Assembly (NCBI GenBank): GCA_964594775.1
Contig: CAZQNO010000001.1
Span: forward strand, 62,001 to 126,000
Direction of reading: 5' to 3'
Length of the DNA stretch: 64,000 nt
From: CAYFVU01 sp964594775
GTDB taxonomy: Bacteria; Spirochaetota; Spirochaetia; DSM-16054; Sediminispirochaetaceae
The notes beneath the pieces were generated by a model, which made no database searches, was not told the DNA's origin, and was given only the letters and a program-made list of their open reading frames with translations. Of the stretch, positions 43,852-51,658 are shown one piece after another (the stretch's first letter is position 1; each line of letters opens with the position of its first letter). Made by a program: the position numbers and the translations under genes.

Positions 43852-45945
43852 CTAAAGGGATTTAAGTCCGTCGCCGCTCTGGCTCTTTTTTGGTCTGCCT
43901 CTTTTTTTACCGCTGCTTGCGGAAGACGATTTTTTTGAAGAACTCTTTGTGGATCCGGTCTTTTTCCCTCGGGTCCCGCCGCTCTTGGAGCTGCCGACAA
44001 CCGTCTGGGCATCGGATGCATCCTGACCCTCCGAAGAGGCGTTGAGCATGTCGAGATAGCCCTGGCCCTTACCGGAAGAGGCAGCGGCCCCCTCTTCTCC
44101 CTCATCGCCCAACATGTCGCTGGAGAAGTGCTGGTCGATATCTTCACGAACGGTTGATCTTCTCCTCGAGAAGGAGGCAAAGGCCGCGTCCTGGAAGCCC
44201 TTTGAAACCCCGTGGAGAAACTCGTTGAGCACGTTTGCCATGCCGTCGAGCGTCGCCTTCTTTCTCTTAATCGAGGTGATATCTACGTCCATGAGAAGTC
44301 CCGGCTGTATATGATAGGGGTTGATGATGTAGTCGAAGCGGCTGAACTCGGTTTCGAGGAAGTAAAGTCGCTCTTCGACGACCCTTCGCTGTATGGGATA
44401 GCGATAGCCGTACAAGTTCTGCAGCTTTTCCTTCATCATGATGATTTTTTTGAAGATTTTATTTTTATCGTAGAGGTAGGTCCGGTTCATCTTTTCGACC
44501 TGGGTCTCCGCCGGACGTATCCAGGTTACCTCGTCCCATACCTTATCGATATCTTCGTAGAGCGGATCTCCGGTCTTGTCTTTGATCTTTCTCTTGATCT
44601 TGTTCTTGTAGATCTTTGCCAAGTCCTTGTAATCGGTGACCCTCTTGAGAAATTTGCTGTCTTCGTACACCATATCGAGAACGTCCCAGAGGTGCTGGAC
44701 CTCTACCTCGAAAGATTTGAGCTGCACATCGTAGGCTTTTCTTTCCTCAATGAGCTGGGCGTTATCGTAGTACTTGAGCTGAATGCTGTAGCGTTCATCG
44801 GGAAGGACATTGTAATCGGTATCTTCGTACTCGCGGATGATGAGGTCTCTCGCATTCTTGAGGTTTTCGATGTACTGGTACCCCATCTTTGAGGTGTCGA
44901 GGATGGAGGTAATGCTGTTGATGGCCGTGTTGAAACCCCGGTTTCTGATGTTCTCGATATCGATGATCTTCTTCAGGTTTTCTCTGATATTCAGCTGGTC
45001 GAATTCTGCAGGGTCGATTTCCGCACGCAGCCCTTCGAGACGCTGCATCAGACTCTTGGCAAAATACTTGTAGCGGTTGGACTTCGGATTTTCGGCATCG
45101 TCGGAGGTGTGGTTTTCCACCCGCTTCATTTTCTCGAAGATGATCTCATCTTCGTTGAGCTCTTCCTTTCCCTCGTCGATTCTCTGGTCCTTGAGCTCTT
45201 CAATTTCTCTGTCGATTTGCTCGATGATATGCTTGCTCAGCATCTCCTTGATGAGGTACTCGACGGTGACCTGATAGTGATAGATCGGGCTGATGAGCTC
45301 GGAGTCCAGGATGTTTACCGAAAGCTTTACATCGGTGACCGTCTTCGGCTTATTGATGTTGTCCTTGAATGAGCACTTTACCACGGAATAGGCATTTTCA
45401 CCGCGGATAAATGCACCGACATCGGTCTTCTGCCTGAGCAGGGAATTGGTGAGGTTCTCCAGATCGTTAACCCCTCTCTGCACATGGCCCTGCAGGTGAC
45501 CGTACATGTTGACGATCGATTTTTCGATTTCGCCGGTGTTGAAGCGGTCCATTCCGCCTACCTCGTCTAAGAGGGCGGAAATTTCCTTTGGCGTATACCG
45601 GGTCATAACCTTCATCTCTTCTCGGTCGATGAAGTTTCTGACCTTTTTCACCATCTCGTCTTCCGAAGTGACCATGTATCGGTTGAACATGTTCTGATAG
45701 TTCTGGTTGAAGTAGTTATAAATCTTTTCCTTCAAACCACCCATTATGTCCAAACTCTCGAGCACACCTTTCGGAAGCTTCGAGGAGACATGGTTCATCA
45801 CCTTGTCGACTTCTTCCTCCATCAAACGATCCACTTCGAGTTGTTGATCTCTGCTCTCCTGAGCAAGCGAATTACGGGAACCGACCGCGCTGCGCTTGGT
45901 AGGATGAAAGACCATTGGGCTTTTTGGTAAATCTATGACTCCCAT
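43852..45945 (-). CDS. cfpA: cytoplasmic filament protein A (CfpA) with an AT-hook-like tail
   Basis: CfpA builds the ribbon of cytoplasmic filaments under the inner membrane of spirochaetes. The 697-residue protein is helical and charged, starts MGVIDLPKSPMVFHPTKRSA, and has coiled-coil stretches such as EYLIKEMLSKHIIEQIDREIEELKDQ. Assignment rests on my recollection of the treponemal protein and on the neighbour PPDK-like gene. The last about 90 residues are low complexity (Ser, Gly, Lys) and contain KKRGRPKK at 680-687, a classic AT-hook core. It has its own promoter and terminator and an AAGGAGA site, consistent with high expression. Confidence 0.88.
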   Translation of the reverse strand: MGVIDLPKSPMVFHPTKRSAVGSRNSLAQESRDQQLEVDRLMEEEVDKVMNHVSSKLPKGVLESLDIMGGLKEKIYNYFNQNYQNMFNRYMVTSEDEMVKKVRNFIDREEMKVMTRYTPKEISALLDEVGGMDRFNTGEIEKSIVNMYGHLQGHVQRGVNDLENLTNSLLRQKTDVGAFIRGENAYSVVKCSFKDNINKPKTVTDVKLSVNILDSELISPIYHYQVTVEYLIKEMLSKHIIEQIDREIEELKDQRIDEGKEELNEDEIIFEKMKRVENHTSDDAENPKSNRYKYFAKSLMQRLEGLRAEIDPAEFDQLNIRENLKKIIDIENIRNRGFNTAINSITSILDTSKMGYQYIENLKNARDLIIREYEDTDYNVLPDERYSIQLKYYDNAQLIEERKAYDVQLKSFEVEVQHLWDVLDMVYEDSKFLKRVTDYKDLAKIYKNKIKRKIKDKTGDPLYEDIDKVWDEVTWIRPAETQVEKMNRTYLYDKNKIFKKIIMMKEKLQNLYGYRYPIQRRVVEERLYFLETEFSRFDYIINPYHIQPGLLMDVDITSIKRKKATLDGMANVLNEFLHGVSKGFQDAAFASFSRRRSTVREDIDQHFSSDMLGDEGEEGAAASSGKGQGYLDMLNASSEGQDASDAQTVVGSSKSGGTRGKKTGSTKSSSKKSSSASSGKKRGRPKKSQSGDGLKSL

Positions 45946-45972
45946 TGCACTCTCCTTCGTTTTCTCTTTATC

Positions 45973-46010
45973 ATATTAATAGATTATCAACATGTTATGC
46001 AAAATGTAAA
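45973..46010 (-). promoter_or_regulatory. cfpA promoter
   Basis: Two overlapping solutions fit on minus: TTTACA (46005-46010) with TAATCT (45981-45986), spacer 18, or TTGCAT (45997-46002) with TAATAT (45973-45978), spacer 18. Both precede the cfpA ATG at 45945 by 28-36 bases in an AT-rich stretch. Confidence 0.6.
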
Positions 46011-46068
46011 GCACGTTTTTTTATTTTTTATCTTCTTTTCGCCGGCTAAACGTGATAGGATGTAGGTA

Positions 46069-46692
46069 ATGATAAAATTCAACGGAAAAATAACCTTTTT
46101 GGTACTTTTGTTCATCGGAATCCTTCTCTTTCCGGCCGTAAATCCGCTTTTTAGTTTGGAGCGTGAAGGCAATATCGTTCTCTACGTGCTACTCGATCGT
46201 TCACTTTCCATGGAGGAAGAGATCGACGATATGAAGGACTACGTGGAAAACACGCTTATCGACGAAACCCTCATTCCGGGAGATTCCTTCGTGCTTATTG
46301 AGTTTTACCGTGAACCGAGGCTGGTGTTCTCCGATAGAATATCCGGCGATCAGGATAAGCGCAGGTTCAGGCAGCGCATTGAAGCAATCAATGCCGACAT
46401 GCCGTATACCGATATCGGACTCGCTTTAGACCGCCTTATAAACTCTCCGGAAGGCGGGGATTTTTCCAAAACGAGAAGCCATGCAGTGCTTCTCACCGAT
46501 TTTACTCAGGAGGCGCCAAAGGGAAGTCCGTATGCCGGAACCGTACACGATTTTACCGCCCACCCGCTGCTTCGACAAAGAAGGGTACTAGAGCGGGGAA
46601 CGTGGAAAATCTGCGTAATCGGTCCCGGTGTCGAAGAGCGGGCCGAACGGCTGGCCCGTGAGGTGATTCGAGACCGCAGCGGCAGTAATTAG
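46069..46692 (+). CDS. exported von Willebrand factor A domain protein (Tp0750-like)
   Basis: After a signal-like N-terminus (about 1-30) the 207-residue protein carries a vWA fold with an intact metal-ion-dependent adhesion site: D43-x-S45-x-S47 in LLDRSLSM, T114 in PYTDIG and D144 in LLTDF. vWA domains bind other proteins through the metal. The gene is next to cfpA and upstream of a DHH gene and a large lipoprotein; in T. pallidum a vWA protein (Tp0750) neighbours the lipoprotein Tp0751, so the group looks conserved. Whether it binds host proteins is not implied here. Confidence 0.82.
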   Translation: MIKFNGKITFLVLLFIGILLFPAVNPLFSLEREGNIVLYVLLDRSLSMEEEIDDMKDYVENTLIDETLIPGDSFVLIEFYREPRLVFSDRISGDQDKRRFRQRIEAINADMPYTDIGLALDRLINSPEGGDFSKTRSHAVLLTDFTQEAPKGSPYAGTVHDFTAHPLLRQRRVLERGTWKICVIGPGVEERAERLAREVIRDRSGSN

Positions 46693-46710
46693 TCCTGTAG
46701 TGAAGAACAG

Positions 46711-47712
46711 ATGGACGCATTCCGATTGATGCGGGATTTTATCCAACGCAACGATAAGATTATCATCACCGCCCATGAAACTCCCGACGGAGATGCTATA
46801 GGCAGCGAAATGGCCATGTACCACGTCTTAACCGCACTGGGCAAGGAGGTGGAGGTCTATAACGCCGATCCCACCTCGCATAAATACCACTTTATCGATC
46901 CCGATTCCGTTATCCGCATCATCAGGCAGGAAAAAGACCTGCCACACCCTCCCGACGACTACGCGCTTCTCATCCTCGACACCAACGACATCCACAATAT
47001 CGGTCAGGTTTACGAATTGGTTGTCGAAAGAGCAAAGGAATACTTTTTCGTCGATCATCATGAAAGCGACGAAAATTTCGTTTCCGACAATCTCGTTGCA
47101 GAATCGGCAAGTTCGACCTGCGAGATCCTCTACGATTTCTTTATCGATCAGGGCTGGGAAATCACCTTCTCCATCGCACAGGCCCTCTACGTGGGAATCG
47201 TGTATGATACGGGAAGCTTCGTCTATCCGAAGACCGGCCCGAAGACCTTCGCCGTGGCGCATCATTTGGTGTCTACCGGAATAAATCCAAATTACGTCTA
47301 CCGAAGAATCTACGAGAGTAATTCCATTTCCGCTCTCCGCCTCCAATCACTCGTTCTTTCCACCCTTGAGCTGTACTACCATCAGCACGTCGCCCTTACC
47401 ACGATGACCGGGGAAATGATCAAAGAATGTAACGCAATCTACGAGGAAGCCGACACAATTATCAATGTTCCGCTAAAAAGCGAGGCTATACGCGTGTCGA
47501 TCTTTCTTAAAGAAAACGAAGAGGGGATTCTGCGCTGCTCCATGAGATCGAAGGGAAATATCGATGTTGCACAAATCGCCCAGTCCTTCGGCGGAGGCGG
47601 TCACAAGACGGCGGCGGGATTCAAGAGCAAATGGCCCCTTGATACTCTTAAAGGAAAAGTGTTAGAGATGCTAAACAGCTATTCCACAGAGATGGACGAG
47701 TACCAGGAATGA
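46711..47712 (+). CDS. DHH family phosphoesterase (NrnA-like)
   Basis: The 333-residue protein has the DHH motif set: H22 and D26/D28 in AHETPDGDAIGSE, D90 in LILDTND, VDHHES at 115-119, GIVYDTGSF, and a DHHA1 domain with GGGGHKTAAGF. This is the layout of NrnA oligoribonuclease / pAp phosphatase and related cyclic-dinucleotide-product nucleases, which use manganese. The 18-base gap to the vWA gene and the 4-base ATGA overlap with the following lipoprotein gene indicate one transcript. Confidence 0.93.
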   Translation: MDAFRLMRDFIQRNDKIIITAHETPDGDAIGSEMAMYHVLTALGKEVEVYNADPTSHKYHFIDPDSVIRIIRQEKDLPHPPDDYALLILDTNDIHNIGQVYELVVERAKEYFFVDHHESDENFVSDNLVAESASSTCEILYDFFIDQGWEITFSIAQALYVGIVYDTGSFVYPKTGPKTFAVAHHLVSTGINPNYVYRRIYESNSISALRLQSLVLSTLELYYHQHVALTTMTGEMIKECNAIYEEADTIINVPLKSEAIRVSIFLKENEEGILRCSMRSKGNIDVAQIAQSFGGGGHKTAAGFKSKWPLDTLKGKVLEMLNSYSTEMDEYQE

Positions 47713-49250
47713 AGACATCTATACTTCCTCTCCTCCTCATTTCTTTCATCGGCTTCACGCTTTTCTGCTGCCGGCAGACGGGGGAAAGCGCCACGTCCTA
47801 TCTCAACGAAGCCAAGGAAATTTCCCTCGGCGATTCGGGAAGCGGAAGCGAAACGTCACAGCAGCAGAGGGACGATTACGTTGAAGAAGATAAACCGGTC
47901 CCACGGGTTTCCTTACCGCCGGAGGCCCAGCTCATTCAGCTCTTGGAGGTCAATCTCGATTTGGACAGAAACGATGAGCAGATCCTTGCCCTCAAGGACA
48001 CGAGCAGCGGTAGTTCGGCGATTCGTCTGCTCATAGCCGATTACGATACCATTCGAGATAGGTATGTCGTTACCTGGTCTGGCCGGACCAAAACCAATTC
48101 CCGCAGAAGTTTCAATATCAGCGTCATCGATGTAACCGGCGACCATAATCTCGAGATTCTCTGCAGCGGAATTACGGAAGAGGGACTGCAGACGATCGAC
48201 ATCTTTCGCCGCACCACGAGTCCGGACCAGCTCGGTCTCTACTTCGAGTCGATCCTCTCAATCGCCGTTAAGGGCACCATAGAACTCTTAGAGCAAAGGC
48301 GCGCACAATCTTATCAAAAGGGACAGCGCAGCGGTAATGCCTATCCCGTACTTACCACTACGAGAGACGAGAGGTCCGAACGGCTGGGGGATATTATCAA
48401 AGCAACCTACGTGTGGCGATCCGGTTCGGGCAGCTATCGACGGGTAAAAACGGAAAAGATACCCGGTCAAGAGATTGAAGACACGCATCTGCGAGAACTT
48501 CTTCGAGGCGGGAAGGAGAACTTCGAGGCATTCCTTCACGGTCCCTGGCTCCTTACCGACCAAAGCGAAGCTCTTTCACGCAGGCATATCATCCACTTCG
48601 ACGAGGTAAACGAAACCCTTACCCTCTATTCCGGCAGCATTCAAGAGTCCTATGTGTGGACGAACTCCTATCGCTTTCTCGCCGACAGCATCAGCATAAG
48701 CGGAGACAACACCATCGTTCCCTTTATGCGTATTTACCTTTCGGTTTTCGTCGAAGACCTGTCTACCGTTCGCATCACCACCTACGATGTAAATTCCCAC
48801 AACGGCAGCCGAAGCACGAATTCCACTTGGTCCGGGACCTACCAAAAACTCGGACCCTCAATGCAGAAGAGTTTCCTCCGGCTTCCCCTGAACATGCAGG
48901 AGAACGTTGCTCGGCCCGGTCTCACGGGAATGTATAGAAACGACAGCGGCATGAGCTTCTTTTTCGATCCCCCCTACTTTACCCTTCATGAAAACAACGA
49001 GACGATCCGTGGAGGCTTTTCCACCTATACCTTCGGTACCGATATTCTCGATCTGCGAATTCTCGACGATAACGGTCTCGTAGTGGATAGACGGACCTAC
49101 AGTTTCGACTTTATCGAGGAAGAAAGTGAGACGGAAATACTGAGAAGGCTGGTCCTTCGACCGGGCAGGGTCGAGCGTACCGGTTTTATTCCTACGGATT
49201 CGAAGGCCCTCATCTTTCAACAGCGGGAAATCATTCAGGATGAGCAATAG
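47709..49250 (+). CDS. large lipoprotein, candidate pallilysin-related family
   Basis: The 513-residue protein has a lipoprotein signal with Cys at 20/21 (IGFTLFCCRQTG), a Ser/Asp/Glu-rich linker and then two beta-rich halves; residues about 85-200 include VNLDLDRNDEQILALKD and ISVIDVTGDHNLEILCSG, and about 285-440 resemble a lipocalin-like barrel (IHFDEVNETLTLYSGSIQESYVW). The position after a vWA protein and DHH gene suggests relation to T. pallidum Tp0751 (pallilysin). No HExxH zinc-protease motif is present, so protease activity is not supported. Confidence 0.7.
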   Translation: MKTSILPLLLISFIGFTLFCCRQTGESATSYLNEAKEISLGDSGSGSETSQQQRDDYVEEDKPVPRVSLPPEAQLIQLLEVNLDLDRNDEQILALKDTSSGSSAIRLLIADYDTIRDRYVVTWSGRTKTNSRRSFNISVIDVTGDHNLEILCSGITEEGLQTIDIFRRTTSPDQLGLYFESILSIAVKGTIELLEQRRAQSYQKGQRSGNAYPVLTTTRDERSERLGDIIKATYVWRSGSGSYRRVKTEKIPGQEIEDTHLRELLRGGKENFEAFLHGPWLLTDQSEALSRRHIIHFDEVNETLTLYSGSIQESYVWTNSYRFLADSISISGDNTIVPFMRIYLSVFVEDLSTVRITTYDVNSHNGSRSTNSTWSGTYQKLGPSMQKSFLRLPLNMQENVARPGLTGMYRNDSGMSFFFDPPYFTLHENNETIRGGFSTYTFGTDILDLRILDDNGLVVDRRTYSFDFIEEESETEILRRLVLRPGRVERTGFIPTDSKALIFQQREIIQDEQ

Positions 49251-49267
49251 AAGGGCATCATTGAGAC

Positions 49268-50320
49268 CTATTCCTGCTCATAGTAGAGGGGAATCCCTTC
49301 GAAACCCATCCCCTTCAATTGCAGCACAACTTTTTGGGCCGTTTCATCCTTCTTTACCGGAACAACGACCCTGAAATATCTCTTGTTCCCAATAGTTTTA
49401 TCTTCTATCTGAGCCTCGAGACCCCGCTTATTCATTTCCCGCAGCAGGTGTTCGGCGTTTTCTCTGTCGCGAAAGGATCCCGTCTGTATGGCTCGTACGC
49501 GCTCGGCCTCTTCGTTGGTCTCTTCCGTTTCCTTCCGCACGAGTTCTCGATTTTCTCCCTTGGGATGAAGGAGACCGAAGGTCTCTTCGACACTCGGGGC
49601 TCTGCGAACCAGACCGCTGACGATTCCCGCTTCCGGGGAGGAGGGAAATTGCCGTAAAAGACGCTGCTTTGCCTTGGCCGCCTCTTCCCGCATATCGACA
49701 TGTAGGGCAAGTGTGTACATGAGGTAGAGACTGCGGGGGGAAAGGGATTCTTCACCAAGCATAAGCGAGATCATCTTTCCCGCCTCTTCCGTTTTTTCAC
49801 GGAAGGCTAAAAGACGGGCATACTGTATGCGCGCGTCGTTTTGCAGCTCTTTCGGCTCCGCCCTGTCGCCGATGCGGCGAAGCTGCAGTTCCGCCAAATC
49901 ATAGTCGCCAAGTTCAATGAGAAGGAGGGCCGACGAAAGGAGCGCTCGGTAATCCCAGGCGCTGCGGCGGATAGAAGCTGCCGATTGATACCGTACCTGA
50001 GCGGAAGCCAGTTCTCCGAGGCTCTCATCCAAACCGGCAAGATAGAGAAGCGCCTCATAACGGCGTTGCGTATTTTCGATTACCGGAAGAAATCGTTCGA
50101 GGATATCTATGCTCTGCCGGGGATCTTCCAGGGAACGGACCAGCGTCATCAGTTTTTTGAAAAACTCATCGTCTTCTCTGTGGGTTTCGAGCCACTCGAG
50201 CTTTTCGCGCTCCGAAAGCTCCTTCCACCGACGCTCTTCCGGCGCTTGTGAAGAGAGGAATGGAGGGACGAGGGGAATCAAAAAGTGTAGGCACAAGAGG
50301 AAGAGACAGACTTTCCGCAT
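49268..50320 (-). CDS. exported TPR protein with C-terminal SPOR domain
   Basis: The 350-residue protein has a signal peptide (about 1-25, LSSQ), TPR-like helices (about 50-235) and a C-terminal SPOR domain (about 270-345: RAIQTGSFRDRENAEHLLREMNKRG, YFRVVVPVKKDETAQKVVLQLKGMGFEG). SPOR domains bind glycan strands stripped of stem peptides at division sites, so a periplasmic, septal or cell-wall role is likely. It follows miaB by 21 bases and ends 17 bases from the lipoprotein gene, which converges on it. Confidence 0.87.
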   Translation of the reverse strand: MRKVCLFLLCLHFLIPLVPPFLSSQAPEERRWKELSEREKLEWLETHREDDEFFKKLMTLVRSLEDPRQSIDILERFLPVIENTQRRYEALLYLAGLDESLGELASAQVRYQSAASIRRSAWDYRALLSSALLLIELGDYDLAELQLRRIGDRAEPKELQNDARIQYARLLAFREKTEEAGKMISLMLGEESLSPRSLYLMYTLALHVDMREEAAKAKQRLLRQFPSSPEAGIVSGLVRRAPSVEETFGLLHPKGENRELVRKETEETNEEAERVRAIQTGSFRDRENAEHLLREMNKRGLEAQIEDKTIGNKRYFRVVVPVKKDETAQKVVLQLKGMGFEGIPLYYEQE

Positions 50321-50341
50321 TTACCTCTCCTTAATCTTCAT

Positions 50342-51658
50342 CTACTCTACTACCGCGGCCCGAAAAGTGAGCCCTGATATTTCTTCGAGCCGTACCGTAA
50401 TGAAACTGCCCGCCGAATCCTCCGTTCCTCGGTACACCACCGGTTCATCCCTTTCGGTATGTCCGCGCATCATACTCTCCCCCTTCTTCGCGGGGGCATC
50501 GGTGAGAACCTTTACCACTTTTCCCAGCCGACGGCTTCTTCGTTCGACGGTTTTTCTCCTCTGAATATCGATGATTTGTGACAGTCTCTCCAGCTTTATT
50601 TCGTGCGGGACTTGCTCTTTGAAATCGGCTGCCGGTGTCCCCTCTCGGGTATTGTAATAGTAGGTAAACGCATCGTCGAAGCCGACCTCATCCATGAGGG
50701 AGAGCAGATCAGAGAAGTCTTCCTCCATCTCTCCGGGAAACCCTACGAGAATATCCGTCGTGATGGAAATGTCCGGCACTTTTTCTCGGAGCGTTTCGAC
50801 TATCTTCAGGAAGTCTTCTCTGCGGTATGCGCGATTCATTGCCCGGAGTATCTTATTCGATCCGTGCTGAACGGGCAGATGAAAATGATTACAGAGCCGT
50901 TTTTCATTGGCAAACACTTCTATCAGCTCGGGAGCTACGTCCTTTGGGTGACTGGTAAGAAAGCGAACCCATTCGATACCTTCGGTTCTCTCCAGGATGG
51001 CCTTCAGCAAACCGGTAAAGTCGAGTTTCCTGCCTTTGTAGTCGTGACGGTAGGAGTTTACGTTCTGTCCGAGCAGACAGACTTCACGGACGCCGTTTTC
51101 CGCAGCTCTATGAAGTTCGTAAAATATCTCATCGGGATCACGGGAAACCTCTCTTCCCCGCACGTGAGGTACTATACAATAGGTGCAGAAATTATCGCAG
51201 CCGTGCATTATGGGAAGGTAGGCCTGTGCCGAAGCGGCTTTATGATGGATCGCCGAAAAGCGGAAGGCATCCTGGGGAGGAGCAACGACCCTCTCCGCCC
51301 TCTTTCCCCGGATCAAAGCGTTGATCTCTTCGGCCAAGAGATGTCTGCCGTGGGTGCCGATAAGCATATCGACGGCGGGCTGTTCCAAGATGAGCCGGTC
51401 CTTTAACCTCTGAGCCATGCAGCCGCTGAGCACCAGACGCGGCACCTCGTTCTTCCTGATATGCGTGTAGTAACCGATGCGGCCTAGTATCCGCTCCTCC
51501 GCCGTTCGGCGCACGGAGCAGGTGTGAAGGATAACGACGTCGGCCTTTTCAGGATCGTTCGTCTCCCGCCAGTCTCTTTCGTTCAAGTCCCGGCGCATTG
51601 CCTCTGCTTCGGCAACGTTCATCTGGCAGCCGTAGGTTTCGATCAAGTACCGCCTCAT
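50342..51658 (-). CDS. miaB: tRNA (N6-isopentenyl adenosine(37)-C2)-methylthiotransferase MiaB
   Basis: MiaB adds a methylthio group to i6A37 of tRNAs. The 438-residue protein has all six cluster cysteines: C11, C47 and C80 in the UPF0004 domain and C154, C158, C161 in the radical-SAM motif HGCDNFCTYC. The following VPHVRGREVSR, LLGQNVNSY, HLPVQHGSNKIL and TDILVGFPGE are typical, and a TRAM domain closes it. Start overlaps the LCP gene stop by 4 bases. Confidence 0.97.
   Translation of the reverse strand: MRRYLIETYGCQMNVAEAEAMRRDLNERDWRETNDPEKADVVILHTCSVRRTAEERILGRIGYYTHIRKNEVPRLVLSGCMAQRLKDRLILEQPAVDMLIGTHGRHLLAEEINALIRGKRAERVVAPPQDAFRFSAIHHKAASAQAYLPIMHGCDNFCTYCIVPHVRGREVSRDPDEIFYELHRAAENGVREVCLLGQNVNSYRHDYKGRKLDFTGLLKAILERTEGIEWVRFLTSHPKDVAPELIEVFANEKRLCNHFHLPVQHGSNKILRAMNRAYRREDFLKIVETLREKVPDISITTDILVGFPGEMEEDFSDLLSLMDEVGFDDAFTYYYNTREGTPAADFKEQVPHEIKLERLSQIIDIQRRKTVERRSRRLGKVVKVLTDAPAKKGESMMRGHTERDEPVVYRGTEDSAGSFITVRLEEISGLTFRAAVVE

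Noticed and set aside
47709..49250. Pallilysin-type metalloprotease activity of the lipoprotein
   Set aside because: No HExxH motif is present anywhere in the 513 residues; only the position and beta-rich fold suggest relation.
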